From the NCBI RefSeq assembly GCF_003586305.1, contig NZ_QXJI01000001.1, positions 992,001 through 1,056,000 of the forward strand: a stretch of 64,000 bases of DNA, given 5' to 3'. The translations under genes and the position numbers were made by a program. Every line of letters starts with the position of its first letter. The stretch's first letter is position 1. Positions 55,343 through 63,891 of this stretch are shown here, one piece after another. The notes beneath the pieces were generated by a model. It saw nothing but the letters and a program-made list of their open reading frames with translations. It was not told where the DNA came from and did not search any database. The stretch is from Cognatilysobacter tabacisoli. Lineage in GTDB: Bacteria; Pseudomonadota; Gammaproteobacteria; Xanthomonadales; Xanthomonadaceae.

Positions 55343-56704
55343 ATGACCGCACGCCTCGCCCCGCTGACTGCCACCGTGCTGCTGGCGCTCGCCCCGTTCG
55401 CGACCCGCGCGCAGGGCGCCGCCAGCGCGGCCGCATCGCCGTCGTCCGCACCGTGGACCGTCGTGCACGCCGGCCGCCTGCTCGACCGCCCGGGGCGACC
55501 GGCGCGCGGTCCGAGCACGCTGCTGGTGCGCGACGGGCGCATCGCCGAGGTCCGCGACGGCCACGTCGACGCCGGCGCGTTCGCCGGCGCGCCGGCCGGC
55601 ACCGCGGTGGTCGACCTGCGCGACCGCTTCGTGCTGCCGGGGCTGATCGACAGCCACGTGCACCTGGTGTCGGACAAGGCCGGCGTCGAGGGCCAGCTCG
55701 AGGACATCTCGATGGGCGTGGCCGGCCACGCGTACGAGGCCGCGGTCAACGCACGCAAGACGCTGATGGCCGGCTTCACGACCGTTCGCAACCTCGGCGA
55801 CGCCGACGGCGTGACGCTGGCGCTGCGCGACGCGGTCGCCGCGGGGAAGGTGCCGGGGCCGCGCATCGTCGACGCCGGCACGTCGATCTCGACCACCTCG
55901 GGCCACATGGACCCGACGCTCGGCTACCGCGACGAGCTGCACGCCGCGCTCGACGTGCACGGCAACACCTGCGACGGCGCCGACGACTGCCGACGCGCGG
56001 TGCGCCGCCAGGTCGCACGCGGCGTCGACGTGATCAAGATTGCCACCACCGGCGGCGTCAACAGCCGGATCGGCGCGGGCCTGGGCCAGCAGATGTTCGC
56101 CGACGAGGCGCGCGCGATCGTCGAGACCGCGCACCTGTACAAGAAGAAGGTCGCCGTGCACGCGCACGGCGCCGACGGCATCGCGGTGGCGCTGGCCGCC
56201 GGCGCCGACTCGATCGAGCACGGCACCCTGCTCGACGACGCCACGGTCGCGCAGATGCGCAAGTCCGGGGCGTACTACGTGCCGACGCTGTCGACGGTCA
56301 ACGGCTACAAGGAGCGGCTCGCGCGCAACCCGGGCGCGTACACCGGCCAGGTTCGCGAGAAGATCGAGTGGCGCATCGGCATCACCGGCAAGTCGCTCGA
56401 GCGCGCGGTGCCGGCCGGCGTGCGGATCGCGTTCGGCACCGACGCCGGCGTCAGCCTGCACGGGCGCAACGCCGACGAGTTCGAGCTGATGGTCGCCCAC
56501 GGCATGACTCCTACCACCGCGATCGCCGCCGCGACGGTCAACGCCGCCGACCTGCTCGGGCTGGGCGACCAGGTCGGCACGCTCGAGCCGGGGAAGCGCG
56601 CCGACCTGATCGCCGTCGCCGGCGACCCGCTGGCCGACGTGACGGTACTCAAGCAGGTGGACTTCGTGATGAAGGACGGCCGGGTCGAGAAGCCGCGGAA
56701 CTGA
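55343..56704 (+). CDS. Exported amidohydrolase (Xaa-Pro/imidazolonepropionase-like)
   Basis: A 453-residue exported metal-dependent amidohydrolase. The signal peptide (about 1-26) precedes the TIM-barrel domain with GLIDSHVHL (HxH zinc site), Lys in [15 protein letters not shown] and SIEHG as further metal ligands, and catalytic Asp in [10 protein letters not shown]. The C-terminal [23 protein letters not shown] is typical. Related exported enzymes include Xaa-Pro and Xaa-Arg dipeptidases, so a peptide substrate is likely. It stands between SelO and DeaD without a clear operon. Confidence 0.9.
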   Translation: MTARLAPLTATVLLALAPFATRAQGAASAAASPSSAPWTVVHAGRLLDRPGRPARGPSTLLVRDGRIAEVRDGHVDAGAFAGAPAGTAVVDLRDRFVLPGLIDSHVHLVSDKAGVEGQLEDISMGVAGHAYEAAVNARKTLMAGFTTVRNLGDADGVTLALRDAVAAGKVPGPRIVDAGTSISTTSGHMDPTLGYRDELHAALDVHGNTCDGADDCRRAVRRQVARGVDVIKIATTGGVNSRIGAGLGQQMFADEARAIVETAHLYKKKVAVHAHGADGIAVALAAGADSIEHGTLLDDATVAQMRKSGAYYVPTLSTVNGYKERLARNPGAYTGQVREKIEWRIGITGKSLERAVPAGVRIAFGTDAGVSLHGRNADEFELMVAHGMTPTTAIAAATVNAADLLGLGDQVGTLEPGKRADLIAVAGDPLADVTVLKQVDFVMKDGRVEKPRN

Positions 56705-56755
56705 GGCCGGGCCGGGCGCCGACGCCGCAATGACGGGCCCTACGGCCCCGTCCGG

Positions 56756-56761
56756 TAGACT
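56756..56761 (+). promoter_or_regulatory. -10-like element upstream of deaD
   Basis: TAGACT lies 45 bp before the deaD start, in the usual TANNNT pattern. No -35 is clear. Confidence 0.3.
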
Positions 56762-56806
56762 GTGCGGTCCACGACCGGCGACCGCCGGCGCCGCCGAGTC
56801 CGACCC

Positions 56807-58834
56807 ATGAGCGCCGAGACGCCCAGCCCCAGCGACACCCCCACCCTGAAATTCACCGACCTGGCACTGCCGGAGCCGCTGCTGCGCGCGCTGGCCGAGG
56901 TCGGCTACGAGTCGCCGTCGCCGATCCAGGCCGCGACCATCCCGCCGCTGCTGGCCGGCCGCGACATGATCGGCCAGGCCCAGACCGGCACCGGCAAGAC
57001 CGCCGCGTTCGCGCTGCCGATCCTGGCGCGCATCGACCCCGCGCAGGCCAAGCCGCAGGCGCTGGTGCTGGCCCCGACCCGCGAGCTGGCGATCCAGGTC
57101 GCCGAGGCGTTCCAGAAGTACGCGCACTTCCTGCCGAACTTCCAGGTGCTGCCGATCTACGGCGGCCAGAGCTACTACCCGCAGCTGCAGGCGCTCAAGC
57201 GCGGCGTGCAGGTCGTCGTCGGCACCCCGGGGCGGGTCATCGACCACCTCGACCGCGGCACGCTGGACCTGTCCGCGCTGCGCTGCCTGGTACTCGACGA
57301 GGCCGACGAGATGCTGCGCATGGGCTTCATCGACGACGTCGAGGCGGTGCTCAAGAAGACCCCGGACACGCGCCAGGTGGCGCTGTTCTCGGCGACGATG
57401 CCGGCGCCGATCAAGCGCATCGCCCAGACCTACCTGAAGGACCCGGTCGAGGTCGCGATCAAGTCGACCACCACGACCGCGGCCAACATCCGCCAGCGCT
57501 ACTGGTCGGTCAGCGGCGTGCACAAGCTCGACGCGATCACCCGGATCATCGAGGCCGAGCCGTTCGACGCGATGATCGTGTTCGCCCGCACCAAGCTCGG
57601 CACCGAGGAGCTGGCCGAGAAGCTGTCGGCGCGCGGCGTCTCGGCCGCGGCGATCAACGGCGACGTGCAGCAGGCGCAGCGCGAGAAAACCATCCAGAAC
57701 CTGAAGGACGGCAAGATCGACGTGCTGGTGGCGACCGACGTCGCCGCGCGCGGGCTGGACGTGGACCGCATCAGCCACGTGCTGAACTTCGACATCCCGT
57801 ACGACACCGAGAGCTATGTGCACCGCATCGGCCGCACCGGCCGCGCCGGCCGCAAGGGCGAGGCGATCCTGTTCGTCACCCCGCGCGAGCGCGGCATGCT
57901 GCGCGCGATCGAGCGGGCCACGCGCCAGCCGATCGAGCCGATGGAGCTGCCGAGCATCGAGACGGTCAACGAGCAGCGCGTCACCAAGTTCCTCGGCAAG
58001 ATCGAGGAGGCGCTGCAGGGCAGCGAGCTGAACTTCTTCCGCGAGCTGGTCGAGCGCTACGAGCGCGAGAAGAACGTGCCGGCGATCGAGATCGCCGCCG
58101 CGCTCGCCCGCCTGGTGCAGGGCGATGCGCCGCTGCTGATGGCGCCCCCGCCGAAGGCCGAACGCAGCGCCGGCTTCGAGCCGCGCGAGCGCGGCGCGCG
58201 TCCCGGCTTTGATCGCCCGGGCTTCGATCGTCCGGGCTCCGACCGTCCGGCGCCGGGCCGGCCGTCGTTCGAACGCCCCGCACGCGACGATCGCGGCGCC
58301 GGTTTCCAGCCGCGCCCGCCGCGTGCGCCGTCGCACCACGACGCCGGCGGCCCGGTCGGCAACGCCGGCGAGGCGATGTTCGACGACGCCCCGGCGCCGC
58401 GCCGCGAGCGCGTCGAGCGCGCCGCGCCCGAAGCCGGCATGGAGACGTTCCGGGTCGAGGTCGGGCACATGCACGGCGTCAAGCCGGGCAACATCGTCGG
58501 AGCGATCGCCAACGAGGCCGACCTCGAGAGCCGCTACATCGGCCGCATCGACATCCGCGACGACCACACGCTGGTCGACCTGCCCGAAGGCATGCCGCGC
58601 GAGCTGATGGAGCACCTGAAGAAGGTCCGCGTTGCCGGCCAGATGCTGCGGATCAGCCGCGCCAGCGAGAGCGGCGGCCAGCAGCGCCCGCACGGCCGCC
58701 ATGCCGAAGGTGGATTCGGCGACGAGCGCCGTCCGCAGCGCGGACCGCGCCCGCCGGGTGGCGCACCGCATGGCGCCGGCCCGCGCAAGCCGGGCGGCTT
58801 CGCGCCGCGCGGCAAGCCGCGTCCGCCGCGCTGA
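56807..58834 (+). CDS. deaD: DEAD-box RNA helicase (DeaD/CsdA)
   Basis: A 675-residue ATP-dependent RNA helicase acting in ribosome assembly and mRNA decay, particularly at low temperature. All motifs are visible: Q motif (GYESPSPIQ), [27 protein letters not shown] and [12 protein letters not shown] linker with three [10 protein letters not shown]-type repeats (about residues 465-490) precedes the DbpA/CsdA RNA-binding domain (about 545-620, [22 protein letters not shown]). The tail is Arg/Gly-rich and ends in PRPPR. Length and domains match DeaD rather than DbpA. The start at 56807 avoids a longer frame with no homology. Confidence 0.95.
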   Translation: MSAETPSPSDTPTLKFTDLALPEPLLRALAEVGYESPSPIQAATIPPLLAGRDMIGQAQTGTGKTAAFALPILARIDPAQAKPQALVLAPTRELAIQVAEAFQKYAHFLPNFQVLPIYGGQSYYPQLQALKRGVQVVVGTPGRVIDHLDRGTLDLSALRCLVLDEADEMLRMGFIDDVEAVLKKTPDTRQVALFSATMPAPIKRIAQTYLKDPVEVAIKSTTTTAANIRQRYWSVSGVHKLDAITRIIEAEPFDAMIVFARTKLGTEELAEKLSARGVSAAAINGDVQQAQREKTIQNLKDGKIDVLVATDVAARGLDVDRISHVLNFDIPYDTESYVHRIGRTGRAGRKGEAILFVTPRERGMLRAIERATRQPIEPMELPSIETVNEQRVTKFLGKIEEALQGSELNFFRELVERYEREKNVPAIEIAAALARLVQGDAPLLMAPPPKAERSAGFEPRERGARPGFDRPGFDRPGSDRPAPGRPSFERPARDDRGAGFQPRPPRAPSHHDAGGPVGNAGEAMFDDAPAPRRERVERAAPEAGMETFRVEVGHMHGVKPGNIVGAIANEADLESRYIGRIDIRDDHTLVDLPEGMPRELMEHLKKVRVAGQMLRISRASESGGQQRPHGRHAEGGFGDERRPQRGPRPPGGAPHGAGPRKPGGFAPRGKPRPPR

Positions 58835-58969
58835 CCGGCGGGCCGCGCGCGCCGCATCGTCGGCGCGCCTCCACGCGAAGCCTCCGCGGCATGTCGTCAT
58901 GCCGCGGGCGCGCGCAGCGCGGCCACCGGCGCTTGGCATAGTGGCGGGCAGCCCTGCCGACCCGCGCCG

Positions 58970-59719
58970 ATGGCCCGCCTGCTCGTCTTCCAACACGTCG
59001 CCGCCGAACCGCTCGGCACGCTCGACCCGCTGATCCGGCGGCGCGGCCACCGCGTGCGCTTCGCCAACTTCGAGCGCCACCCCGACGCCGAGCCGAACGT
59101 CGACCGCTACCGCGGCCTCGTCGTGCTTGGCGGCCCGATGAACGTCGAGGACCACGCGCACCGCGCGCACCTGCGCACCGAGATGCGCGCGATCGAGCGG
59201 ATGCTGCACCAGGGCAAGCCGGTGCTGGGCATCTGCCTTGGCGCGCAGCTGCTGGCGCACGTGCTCGGCGCGCCGGTGCGGCCGCACCCGCGGCCCGAGG
59301 TCGGCTGGGTGCCGCTGCACGCCACCGACGCCGGCCGCTCCGATCCGGTGCTCGCGCCGCTCGGCGAAGTCGCGCCGGTGTTCCAGTGGCACCGCTACAG
59401 CTTCGACGTGCCGGCCGGGGCGACCCACCTGGCGCGGACCGAGCACTGCGAGTCGCAGGCGTTCCGCTACGGGGACAGCGCCTACGGCTTCCAGTTCCAC
59501 CTTGAAATGGACGAGCGGCTGGTCGATCGCTGGCTCGCCAACCCCGCCTATCGCGAGGAGCTGGCCGCCTTCGGCCACGCGACCGACGAGGCGACGATCC
59601 GCGCCCACACCCGCGAGCACATCGACGCGATGAAGGCCCGCGCCGACGCGGTGTTCAACGGCTTCCTCGACCTGGTCGGCCGACCGCAGCGCCGTCGCGT
59701 GCTGTGGTCGACCGACTAG
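58970..59719 (+). CDS. Class I glutamine amidotransferase-like protein
   Basis: A 249-residue single-domain GATase. The catalytic triad is visible: Cys89 in [11 protein letters not shown], His177 and Glu179 in [20 protein letters not shown] is the typical early motif. These stand-alone enzymes (GuaA-like subgroup) include the gamma-glutamyl and unknown-substrate types. A -10-like CATAGT lies 30 bp before the ATG. The gene is convergent with the membrane protein gene that follows, 13 bp apart. Confidence 0.9.
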   Translation: MARLLVFQHVAAEPLGTLDPLIRRRGHRVRFANFERHPDAEPNVDRYRGLVVLGGPMNVEDHAHRAHLRTEMRAIERMLHQGKPVLGICLGAQLLAHVLGAPVRPHPRPEVGWVPLHATDAGRSDPVLAPLGEVAPVFQWHRYSFDVPAGATHLARTEHCESQAFRYGDSAYGFQFHLEMDERLVDRWLANPAYREELAAFGHATDEATIRAHTREHIDAMKARADAVFNGFLDLVGRPQRRRVLWSTD

Positions 59720-59732
59720 CCGCGCGGTCGCG

Positions 59733-60155
59733 TCAGCGCAGCCGACGCACGCCGATCCACTGGAGCACCGCGAACAGCGCGACCGCCCCGGCCTGGGCGA
59801 GCACGAACGCGGCCCCCAGCACCGTTGCGTCGATCCCGGGCCAGAACAGCAACGCGACGCTGTCCACGACCCACAGCGCGTTGATGGCGATCACCGCCCA
59901 CGCCCAGCGCGGCCCGATGCGAGGTCGCGTCAGCAGCCACGCCAGCAGCGCGACGAACGCCACCAGCACGAAGCCGACCGCGCCGAGCAGCGCCGCCGGC
60001 AGGCCGAACCATCCAGACAGCGGCGTGGTGAACACCAGCAACGCGATGGCGGTCGCGCCGGTGGCGACGGCGTCGAGCTGCAGCGCACGGCGCAGCAGCG
60101 TGGCATCGGCGTGGCCGGCAGCGGCGGCAGGCGCGGTGTAGGCGGTAGTGTTCAT
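59733..60155 (-). CDS. Four-helix membrane protein, function unknown
   Basis: A 140-residue integral membrane protein with four predicted helices (about 27-45, 52-72, 83-103 and 108-128) and no recognised family. CGGAGATCGCC precedes the ATG at 60155. It is transcribed divergently from the XRE regulator gene 108 bp away, and the palindrome between them (60211-60227) suggests the regulator controls it. Confidence 0.75.
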   Translation of the reverse strand: MNTTAYTAPAAAAGHADATLLRRALQLDAVATGATAIALLVFTTPLSGWFGLPAALLGAVGFVLVAFVALLAWLLTRPRIGPRWAWAVIAINALWVVDSVALLFWPGIDATVLGAAFVLAQAGAVALFAVLQWIGVRRLR

Positions 60156-60210
60156 GGCGATCTCCGTGTCGGGTTCGGCGCCATCTGACGCCGCCAACAC
60201 GGCCCGGTCG

Positions 60211-60227
60211 ATTACCCGACGGGTAAT
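60211..60227. promoter_or_regulatory. Perfect palindrome, likely XRE operator
   Basis: ATTACCCG-A-CGGGTAAT is a perfect 8-bp inverted repeat with one central base. It lies between the divergent membrane protein (start 60155) and XRE regulator (start 60264), just upstream of the -10-like TAAGGT of the regulator. Both location and symmetry fit an autoregulatory operator for a dimeric helix-turn-helix protein. Confidence 0.6.
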
Positions 60228-60250
60228 GCCACGCGCTCGCGGCCGTCGGC

Positions 60251-60256
60251 TAAGGT
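60251..60256 (+). promoter_or_regulatory. -10-like hexamer next to the XRE start
   Basis: TAAGGT ends 7 bp before the ATG at 60264, with no Shine-Dalgarno. The palindrome at 60211-60227 would lie close to the matching -35 position. Confidence 0.35.
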
Positions 60257-60263
60257 TCGGTCC

Positions 60264-61085
60264 ATGGAGACCTCGCATGCCTCACGCCCGATGCCCGCCG
60301 GCCCGCCCCCCGTCGGCCACCTGCTGCGCGACTGGCGCCGCCGCCGCCACCTGACCCAGCTCGAGCTGGCCGAACTGGCCGACACCTCGACGCGCCACGT
60401 CAGCTTTATCGAAACCGGACGCTCGCTGCCGAGCCGCACGATGCTGATGCGGCTGGCCGACCGCCTCGACGTGCCGCTGCGAGAGCGCAACGCGCTGATG
60501 GCCTCGGCCGGACTGGCGGCGGTGTACCGCGAGCGCCCGCTCGACGACCCGGCGATGGCGACGGTGCGCACCGCCGTCGAGCTGGTGCTGGCCGGGCATG
60601 AACCCTACCCCGCGCTCGCCGTCGACCGGCACTGGACCATGCTCGCGGCCAACCGCGCGATCGCGCCGCTGCTTGCCGGCATCGCGCCGGCGCTGCTTGC
60701 GCCGCCGGTCAACGTGCTGCGCCTCAGCCTGCACCCCGATGGCCTGGCGCCGCGCATCGCCAACCTCGGCCAGTGGCGCGCCCACATCCTGCTGCGGCTG
60801 CGCCACCAGGCAGCCGCGACCGGCGACCCGGTGCTGCAGTCGCTGCACGACGAGATCGCCGCGTACCCGCACCCGGATGTGTCGATCGGCGACGAGCCGC
60901 TCGCGTCGGTGGTCGTGCCGCTGCAGCTGCGCACGCCCGCCGGCGTGCTGTCGTTCGTCAGCACCACGACGGTGTTCGGCACGCCGATGGACATCACCGT
61001 CAGCGAACTGGCGATCGAGTCGTTCTTCCCCGCCGATGCCGCGACTGGCGCGGCGCTGCGCGCGATGGCGGAGGCCGGCGCATGA
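60264..61085 (+). CDS. XRE-family regulator with MmyB-like ligand domain
   Basis: A 273-residue transcription factor. The helix-turn-helix domain (about 20-75, RRHLTQLELAELADTSTRHVSFIETGRSLPS) is followed by a C-terminal ligand-binding part (about 105-270) typical of the MmyB-like group, with HWTMLAANRAIAPLL, NVLRLSLHPDGLAPRIANLGQWRAH and STTTVFGTPMDITVSELAIESFFPAD. Such regulators usually control divergent neighbouring genes, so the membrane protein is the likely target. The start is followed at once by coding sequence with no Shine-Dalgarno. The stop codon overlaps the FKBP start. Confidence 0.92.
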   Translation: METSHASRPMPAGPPPVGHLLRDWRRRRHLTQLELAELADTSTRHVSFIETGRSLPSRTMLMRLADRLDVPLRERNALMASAGLAAVYRERPLDDPAMATVRTAVELVLAGHEPYPALAVDRHWTMLAANRAIAPLLAGIAPALLAPPVNVLRLSLHPDGLAPRIANLGQWRAHILLRLRHQAAATGDPVLQSLHDEIAAYPHPDVSIGDEPLASVVVPLQLRTPAGVLSFVSTTTVFGTPMDITVSELAIESFFPADAATGAALRAMAEAGA

Positions 61086-61528
61086 GGGCGCGGTCCGTTC
61101 TGCTGGCGGCCGCGGCGGCCTGCATCGCGCTGGCCGCGTGCCGCGCGCCGGAGCCGCCGCCGGGCGGCCGGCTGGTCGAACTCGAGCGCATCGACGAGCA
61201 GGTCGGCACCGGCGCGCTCGCGGCGCCCGGCAGCGAGGTCACCGTGCACTACACCGGCTGGCTGTACGACGGCCGCGAACCGGACCGCCGCGGCGCGCAG
61301 TTCGACAGCTCGCGCACGCGCGGCGAGCCGCTGACGTTCCTGCTCGGCGCCGGCCGCGTAATCCGCGGCTGGGACGACGGCGTGGCCGGCATGCGCGTCG
61401 GCGGCCGCCGCGTACTGATGATCCCGCCGGAGCAGGGCTACGGGCGCCGCGGCGCCGGCGACGCGATCCCGCCGCTGGCCTCGCTGGTGTTCGAGGTCGA
61501 GCTGCTCGACGTCAAGCCGCGGGATTAG
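61082..61528 (+). CDS. FKBP-type peptidyl-prolyl isomerase lipoprotein
   Basis: A 148-residue FKBP isomerase with a lipoprotein signal (lipobox LAAC, Cys at about residue 21). The FKBP fold (about 40-148) shows VTVHYTGWLYDGR, FDSSRTRGEPLTFLLGAGRVIRGWDDGVAGM and IPPEQGYG...IPPLASLVFEVELLDV, all conserved active-site segments. The ATG overlaps the XRE stop codon by 4 bp (ATGA), giving tight coupling. It would act in the periplasm on folding of exported proteins. Confidence 0.92.
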   Translation: MRARSVLLAAAAACIALAACRAPEPPPGGRLVELERIDEQVGTGALAAPGSEVTVHYTGWLYDGREPDRRGAQFDSSRTRGEPLTFLLGAGRVIRGWDDGVAGMRVGGRRVLMIPPEQGYGRRGAGDAIPPLASLVFEVELLDVKPRD

Positions 61529-61558
61529 CCCGCATACGGCTGCCGCTCGTCGGAACGT

Positions 61559-61574
61559 TCAACCAGCTAGTTGA
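61559..61574. promoter_or_regulatory. Near-perfect palindrome, candidate ArsR operator 1
   Basis: TCAACCAGCTAGTTGA is a 16-bp inverted repeat symmetrical at all but one base pair. It overlaps the TTGACA (61571-61576), a good -35 element for the arsR operon, so a bound repressor would block transcription. Confidence 0.6.
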
Positions 61575-61598
61575 CAGTGGCCTGATGCCGGCGCACGC

Positions 61599-61614
61599 TC
61601 AACCATATGGTTGA
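61599..61614. promoter_or_regulatory. Perfect palindrome, candidate ArsR operator 2 (contains the start codon)
   Basis: TCAACCATATGGTTGA is a perfect 16-bp palindrome. The ATG of arsR (61607) is its centre-right portion. It repeats the half-site TCAAC/GTTGA of operator 1, with centres 40 bp apart, close to four helical turns. Sequences like this are common ArsR-family operators. Confidence 0.7.
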
Positions 61615-62074
61615 ACATAGCCCCCCGAATCCTCCCGCGCGCGGCACCGACGAGGCCGCCCTCGATCGCGTGTTTCGCGCCTTGGCCGACCCGACCCGTC
61701 GCGCGATGCTCGGCCAGCTGGCCGAGCGCGAACGCAGCGTCGGCGAGCTGGCCGCGCCGCTGGCGATGTCGCTGGCCGCCGCGTCCAAGCACATCAAGGT
61801 GCTCGAGGACGCCGGGCTGCTGCAGCGCGAAGTCCGCGGGCGCGTGCACGTGTGCCGGCTCGACGCGCGCCCGATGCACGGCGGCGCCGAATGGCTGCGC
61901 CACTACGAGCGGTTCTGGAACGCCCGACTGGACCGGCTCTCCGCGCTGCTCGACGCCGACGACGCGGCGGCCGCAGAACGCCCCGCCGGTTCCGCGCCGC
62001 AAGGACCCGGCGCCGGCAGACGCAAGCCGTCCGAACCCACCCCGGCGCCGCGCGCCCCGCGCAAGCGCCGCTGA
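61607..62074 (+). CDS. ArsR-family transcriptional regulator
   Basis: A 155-residue winged-helix repressor. The core (about 18-105) has LADPTRRAMLGQLAERERSVGELAAPLAMSLAAASKHIKVLEDAGLL, with recognition helix SLAAASKHIKVLE, and EVRGRVHVCRL. No metal-binding Cys pair (ELCVCDL-type) is present, so it is more like the SdpR/AHSA1-linked group that senses other ligands or has no ligand. The C-terminal tail is long and basic. The start codon lies inside the palindrome. It precedes the AHSA1 gene by 17 bp. Confidence 0.92.
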   Translation: MVEHSPPNPPARGTDEAALDRVFRALADPTRRAMLGQLAERERSVGELAAPLAMSLAAASKHIKVLEDAGLLQREVRGRVHVCRLDARPMHGGAEWLRHYERFWNARLDRLSALLDADDAAAAERPAGSAPQGPGAGRRKPSEPTPAPRAPRKRR

Positions 62075-62091
62075 CCACCCAGGAGCCTTCG

Positions 62092-62658
62092 ATGAACGCC
62101 CTCTCCCCCGACTTCGGCACCCTCGTCGCCCCCGACACGCTGCGCATCGAACGCGTCCTGCCCGGCCCGATCGAGCGCGTCTGGCAGCACCTCGTCGACC
62201 CGGAACTGCGCGCCGGCTGGCTCGCCGGCGGCGAGATCGCCGCCGAGGCGGGCGGCACGGTGGCGCTGCAGTTCCACAACGCGACGCTCAGCGGTGACGA
62301 CGACGATGCGCCGCCGCCGAAGTACGCCGCCTACAACGGCCCGATGCCGATGCGCGGCCGCGTGCTCGCCTGCGAGCCGCCGCACCGGCTGGCGTTTACC
62401 TGGAACGAGCCGGAGGACGGCTCGGCCGCGCGCGAGCCGTCGAACGTGACGATCGAGCTCAGTCGCGAGGGCGACCGCGTGCGCCTGGTGCTGACCCACG
62501 CCCGGCTTGCCAGCCGCGACAGCCTGCTCGGCGTGGCCGGCGGCTGGCACGCGCACCTGGCGCTGCTCGCCGACCGCCTCGAAGGTCGCCAGGTCGGCGG
62601 CTTCTGGCGCCTGCACACCCGGCTCGAGGCCGAGTACGACCGCCGGCTGCCGCGCTGA
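62092..62658 (+). CDS. SRPBCC (AHSA1-type) domain protein
   Basis: A 188-residue AHSA1-like SRPBCC protein with IERVLPGPIERVWQHLVDPELRAGWLAGGE at its start, the typical opening of the ArsR-linked group, and RLAFTWNEPEDG and RLVLTHARLASRDSLLGVAGGWHAHL later. AGGAG lies before the ATG. The frame extends upstream through arsR but that part is a shadow. It is the second gene of the arsR operon. The function of these proteins is mostly unknown; they may bind a hydrophobic ligand or act like an Hsp90 activator. Confidence 0.92.
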   Translation: MNALSPDFGTLVAPDTLRIERVLPGPIERVWQHLVDPELRAGWLAGGEIAAEAGGTVALQFHNATLSGDDDDAPPPKYAAYNGPMPMRGRVLACEPPHRLAFTWNEPEDGSAAREPSNVTIELSREGDRVRLVLTHARLASRDSLLGVAGGWHAHLALLADRLEGRQVGGFWRLHTRLEAEYDRRLPR

Positions 62659-62710
62659 GCGCGTCGACGCGCCCGCTGCAGACCCAACACGACCCAACGG
62701 AGAGACCGCC

Positions 62711-63058
62711 ATGCGCTACAAGGGAAGCTGCCACTGCGGCCGCGTTGCGTTCGAGGTCGAGGGCACGCTCGACGGCGCGACCGCGTGCAACTGCTCGATG
62801 TGCCAGCGCAAGGGCGTGCTGATGTGGTTCGTCCCCCGTGCGCAGCTGCACCTGCGCACGCCGGACGCGAACGCCAGCACCTACCTGTTCAACAGGCACG
62901 TGATCCGGCACCGGTTCTGCCCGACGTGCGGCATCCATCCCTACGGCGAAGGCGTCGACCCGAACGGCAACGCGGTGGCGGCGATCAACGTCCGCTGCCT
63001 CGACGGCGTCGACCTGGACGCGCTGCCGGTCACCCGCTACGACGGCCGGTCGCTCTGA
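62711..63058 (+). CDS. GFA-family zinc protein (DUF636-like)
   Basis: A 115-residue protein of the glutathione-dependent formaldehyde-activating (Gfa-like, CENP-V) family. Zinc ligands are present: GSCHCGRVAFEVEG, then CNCSMCQRKG, and FCPTCGIHPYGEG. Family members are linked to formaldehyde or thiol chemistry, but activity here is not shown. GGAGAGACCGCC precedes the ATG. It is the last gene of the ArsR-AHSA1-GFA run, 52 bp after the AHSA1 gene. Confidence 0.9.
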   Translation: MRYKGSCHCGRVAFEVEGTLDGATACNCSMCQRKGVLMWFVPRAQLHLRTPDANASTYLFNRHVIRHRFCPTCGIHPYGEGVDPNGNAVAAINVRCLDGVDLDALPVTRYDGRSL

Positions 63059-63088
63059 GCGGTGATTGGCCAACAGGCGCGGCGCGGG

Positions 63089-63826
63089 TCAGGCGGCGTC
63101 GACAAGCGGCCTGAGCTCGGGATCGAGCGCGACGCGGCCGTCGAACACGAAGCAGCGGCCGTCATAGCCGTAGCCGCCGACCTGCTCGAAATAGCCGAGG
63201 ATCCCGCCGTCGAGCTGCAGCAGGTTGTCCATGCCGTCGGCGCGCAGGTGCAGCGCGGCCTTCTCGCAGCGGATGCCGCCGGTGCAGAAGCTGACCACGG
63301 TGGCGTCGGCCAGCGCGTCGCGGTGCGGGGCGAGCGCGGCCGGCAGGTCGGTGAAGTTGTCGATCGGCAGCGTCAGCGCGCCGGCGAACGTCCCGTAGCC
63401 GAACTCCTCGCGGTTGCGCGTGTCCAGCAGCACCAGCCGGCGGCCGTCGTCGTCGTGGCCCTGTTCGATCCAGCGCTGCAGGTCGGTCGGCGCCACGGCC
63501 GGGGCGCGGCCCGCGAGCGGCGAGGCGTCGTCGCGGCGGAACGCGATGATCTCGCGCTTGAGCTTCACCTTGAGCCGCGGAAACGGCTGCGCCACGCTGT
63601 CGCTGAACTTGCAGACGATCGACGCGAAGCGCGCATCCGCGCGCAAGTGGTCGAGGAAGCCGTGCACGGCGTCGCCGTCGCCGGCGAGGAACACGTTGAT
63701 CCCCTCGTCCGCGACCAGCACCGTGCCGCGCAGTTCGCCGGCCTCCGCCCACGCGCGCACGTCCGCCGCCAGCGCGGCCGGGTCGGCGATCTCGACGAAA
63801 TGGTAGGCGGCGACGTTCAGGACCAT
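63089..63826 (-). CDS. trhO: tRNA uridine(34) hydroxylase TrhO (rhodanese domain)
   Basis: A 245-residue enzyme of the YceA/TrhO family that hydroxylates the wobble uridine of tRNAs on the way to cmo5U. The N-terminal acylphosphatase-like region (about 1-85, with GTVLVADEGINVFLAG and FPRLKVKLKREII) leads to the rhodanese domain. Catalytic Cys181 lies in VVSFCTGGIRCEKAA, and a second Cys (187) follows. The start at 63826 (MVLNVAAYHF) agrees best with relatives; an ATG at 63835 overlaps the -10 region and is unlikely. TAAAAT lies 7 bp upstream, so the transcript could be leaderless. Confidence 0.92.
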   Translation of the reverse strand: MVLNVAAYHFVEIADPAALAADVRAWAEAGELRGTVLVADEGINVFLAGDGDAVHGFLDHLRADARFASIVCKFSDSVAQPFPRLKVKLKREIIAFRRDDASPLAGRAPAVAPTDLQRWIEQGHDDDGRRLVLLDTRNREEFGYGTFAGALTLPIDNFTDLPAALAPHRDALADATVVSFCTGGIRCEKAALHLRADGMDNLLQLDGGILGYFEQVGGYGYDGRCFVFDGRVALDPELRPLVDAA

Positions 63827-63833
63827 GCCGCGC

Positions 63834-63839
63834 ATTTTA
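63834..63839 (-). promoter_or_regulatory. -10 hexamer next to the trhO start
   Basis: TAAAAT on the minus strand ends 7 bp before the ATG at 63826, with no Shine-Dalgarno. It is the same hexamer as at fpr and fumA. Confidence 0.4.
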
Positions 63840-63891
63840 TCGGCGCCGGTGCGCGTCCGGACGCTCTGGATCGTCCGTTCCCGACCGCGGT

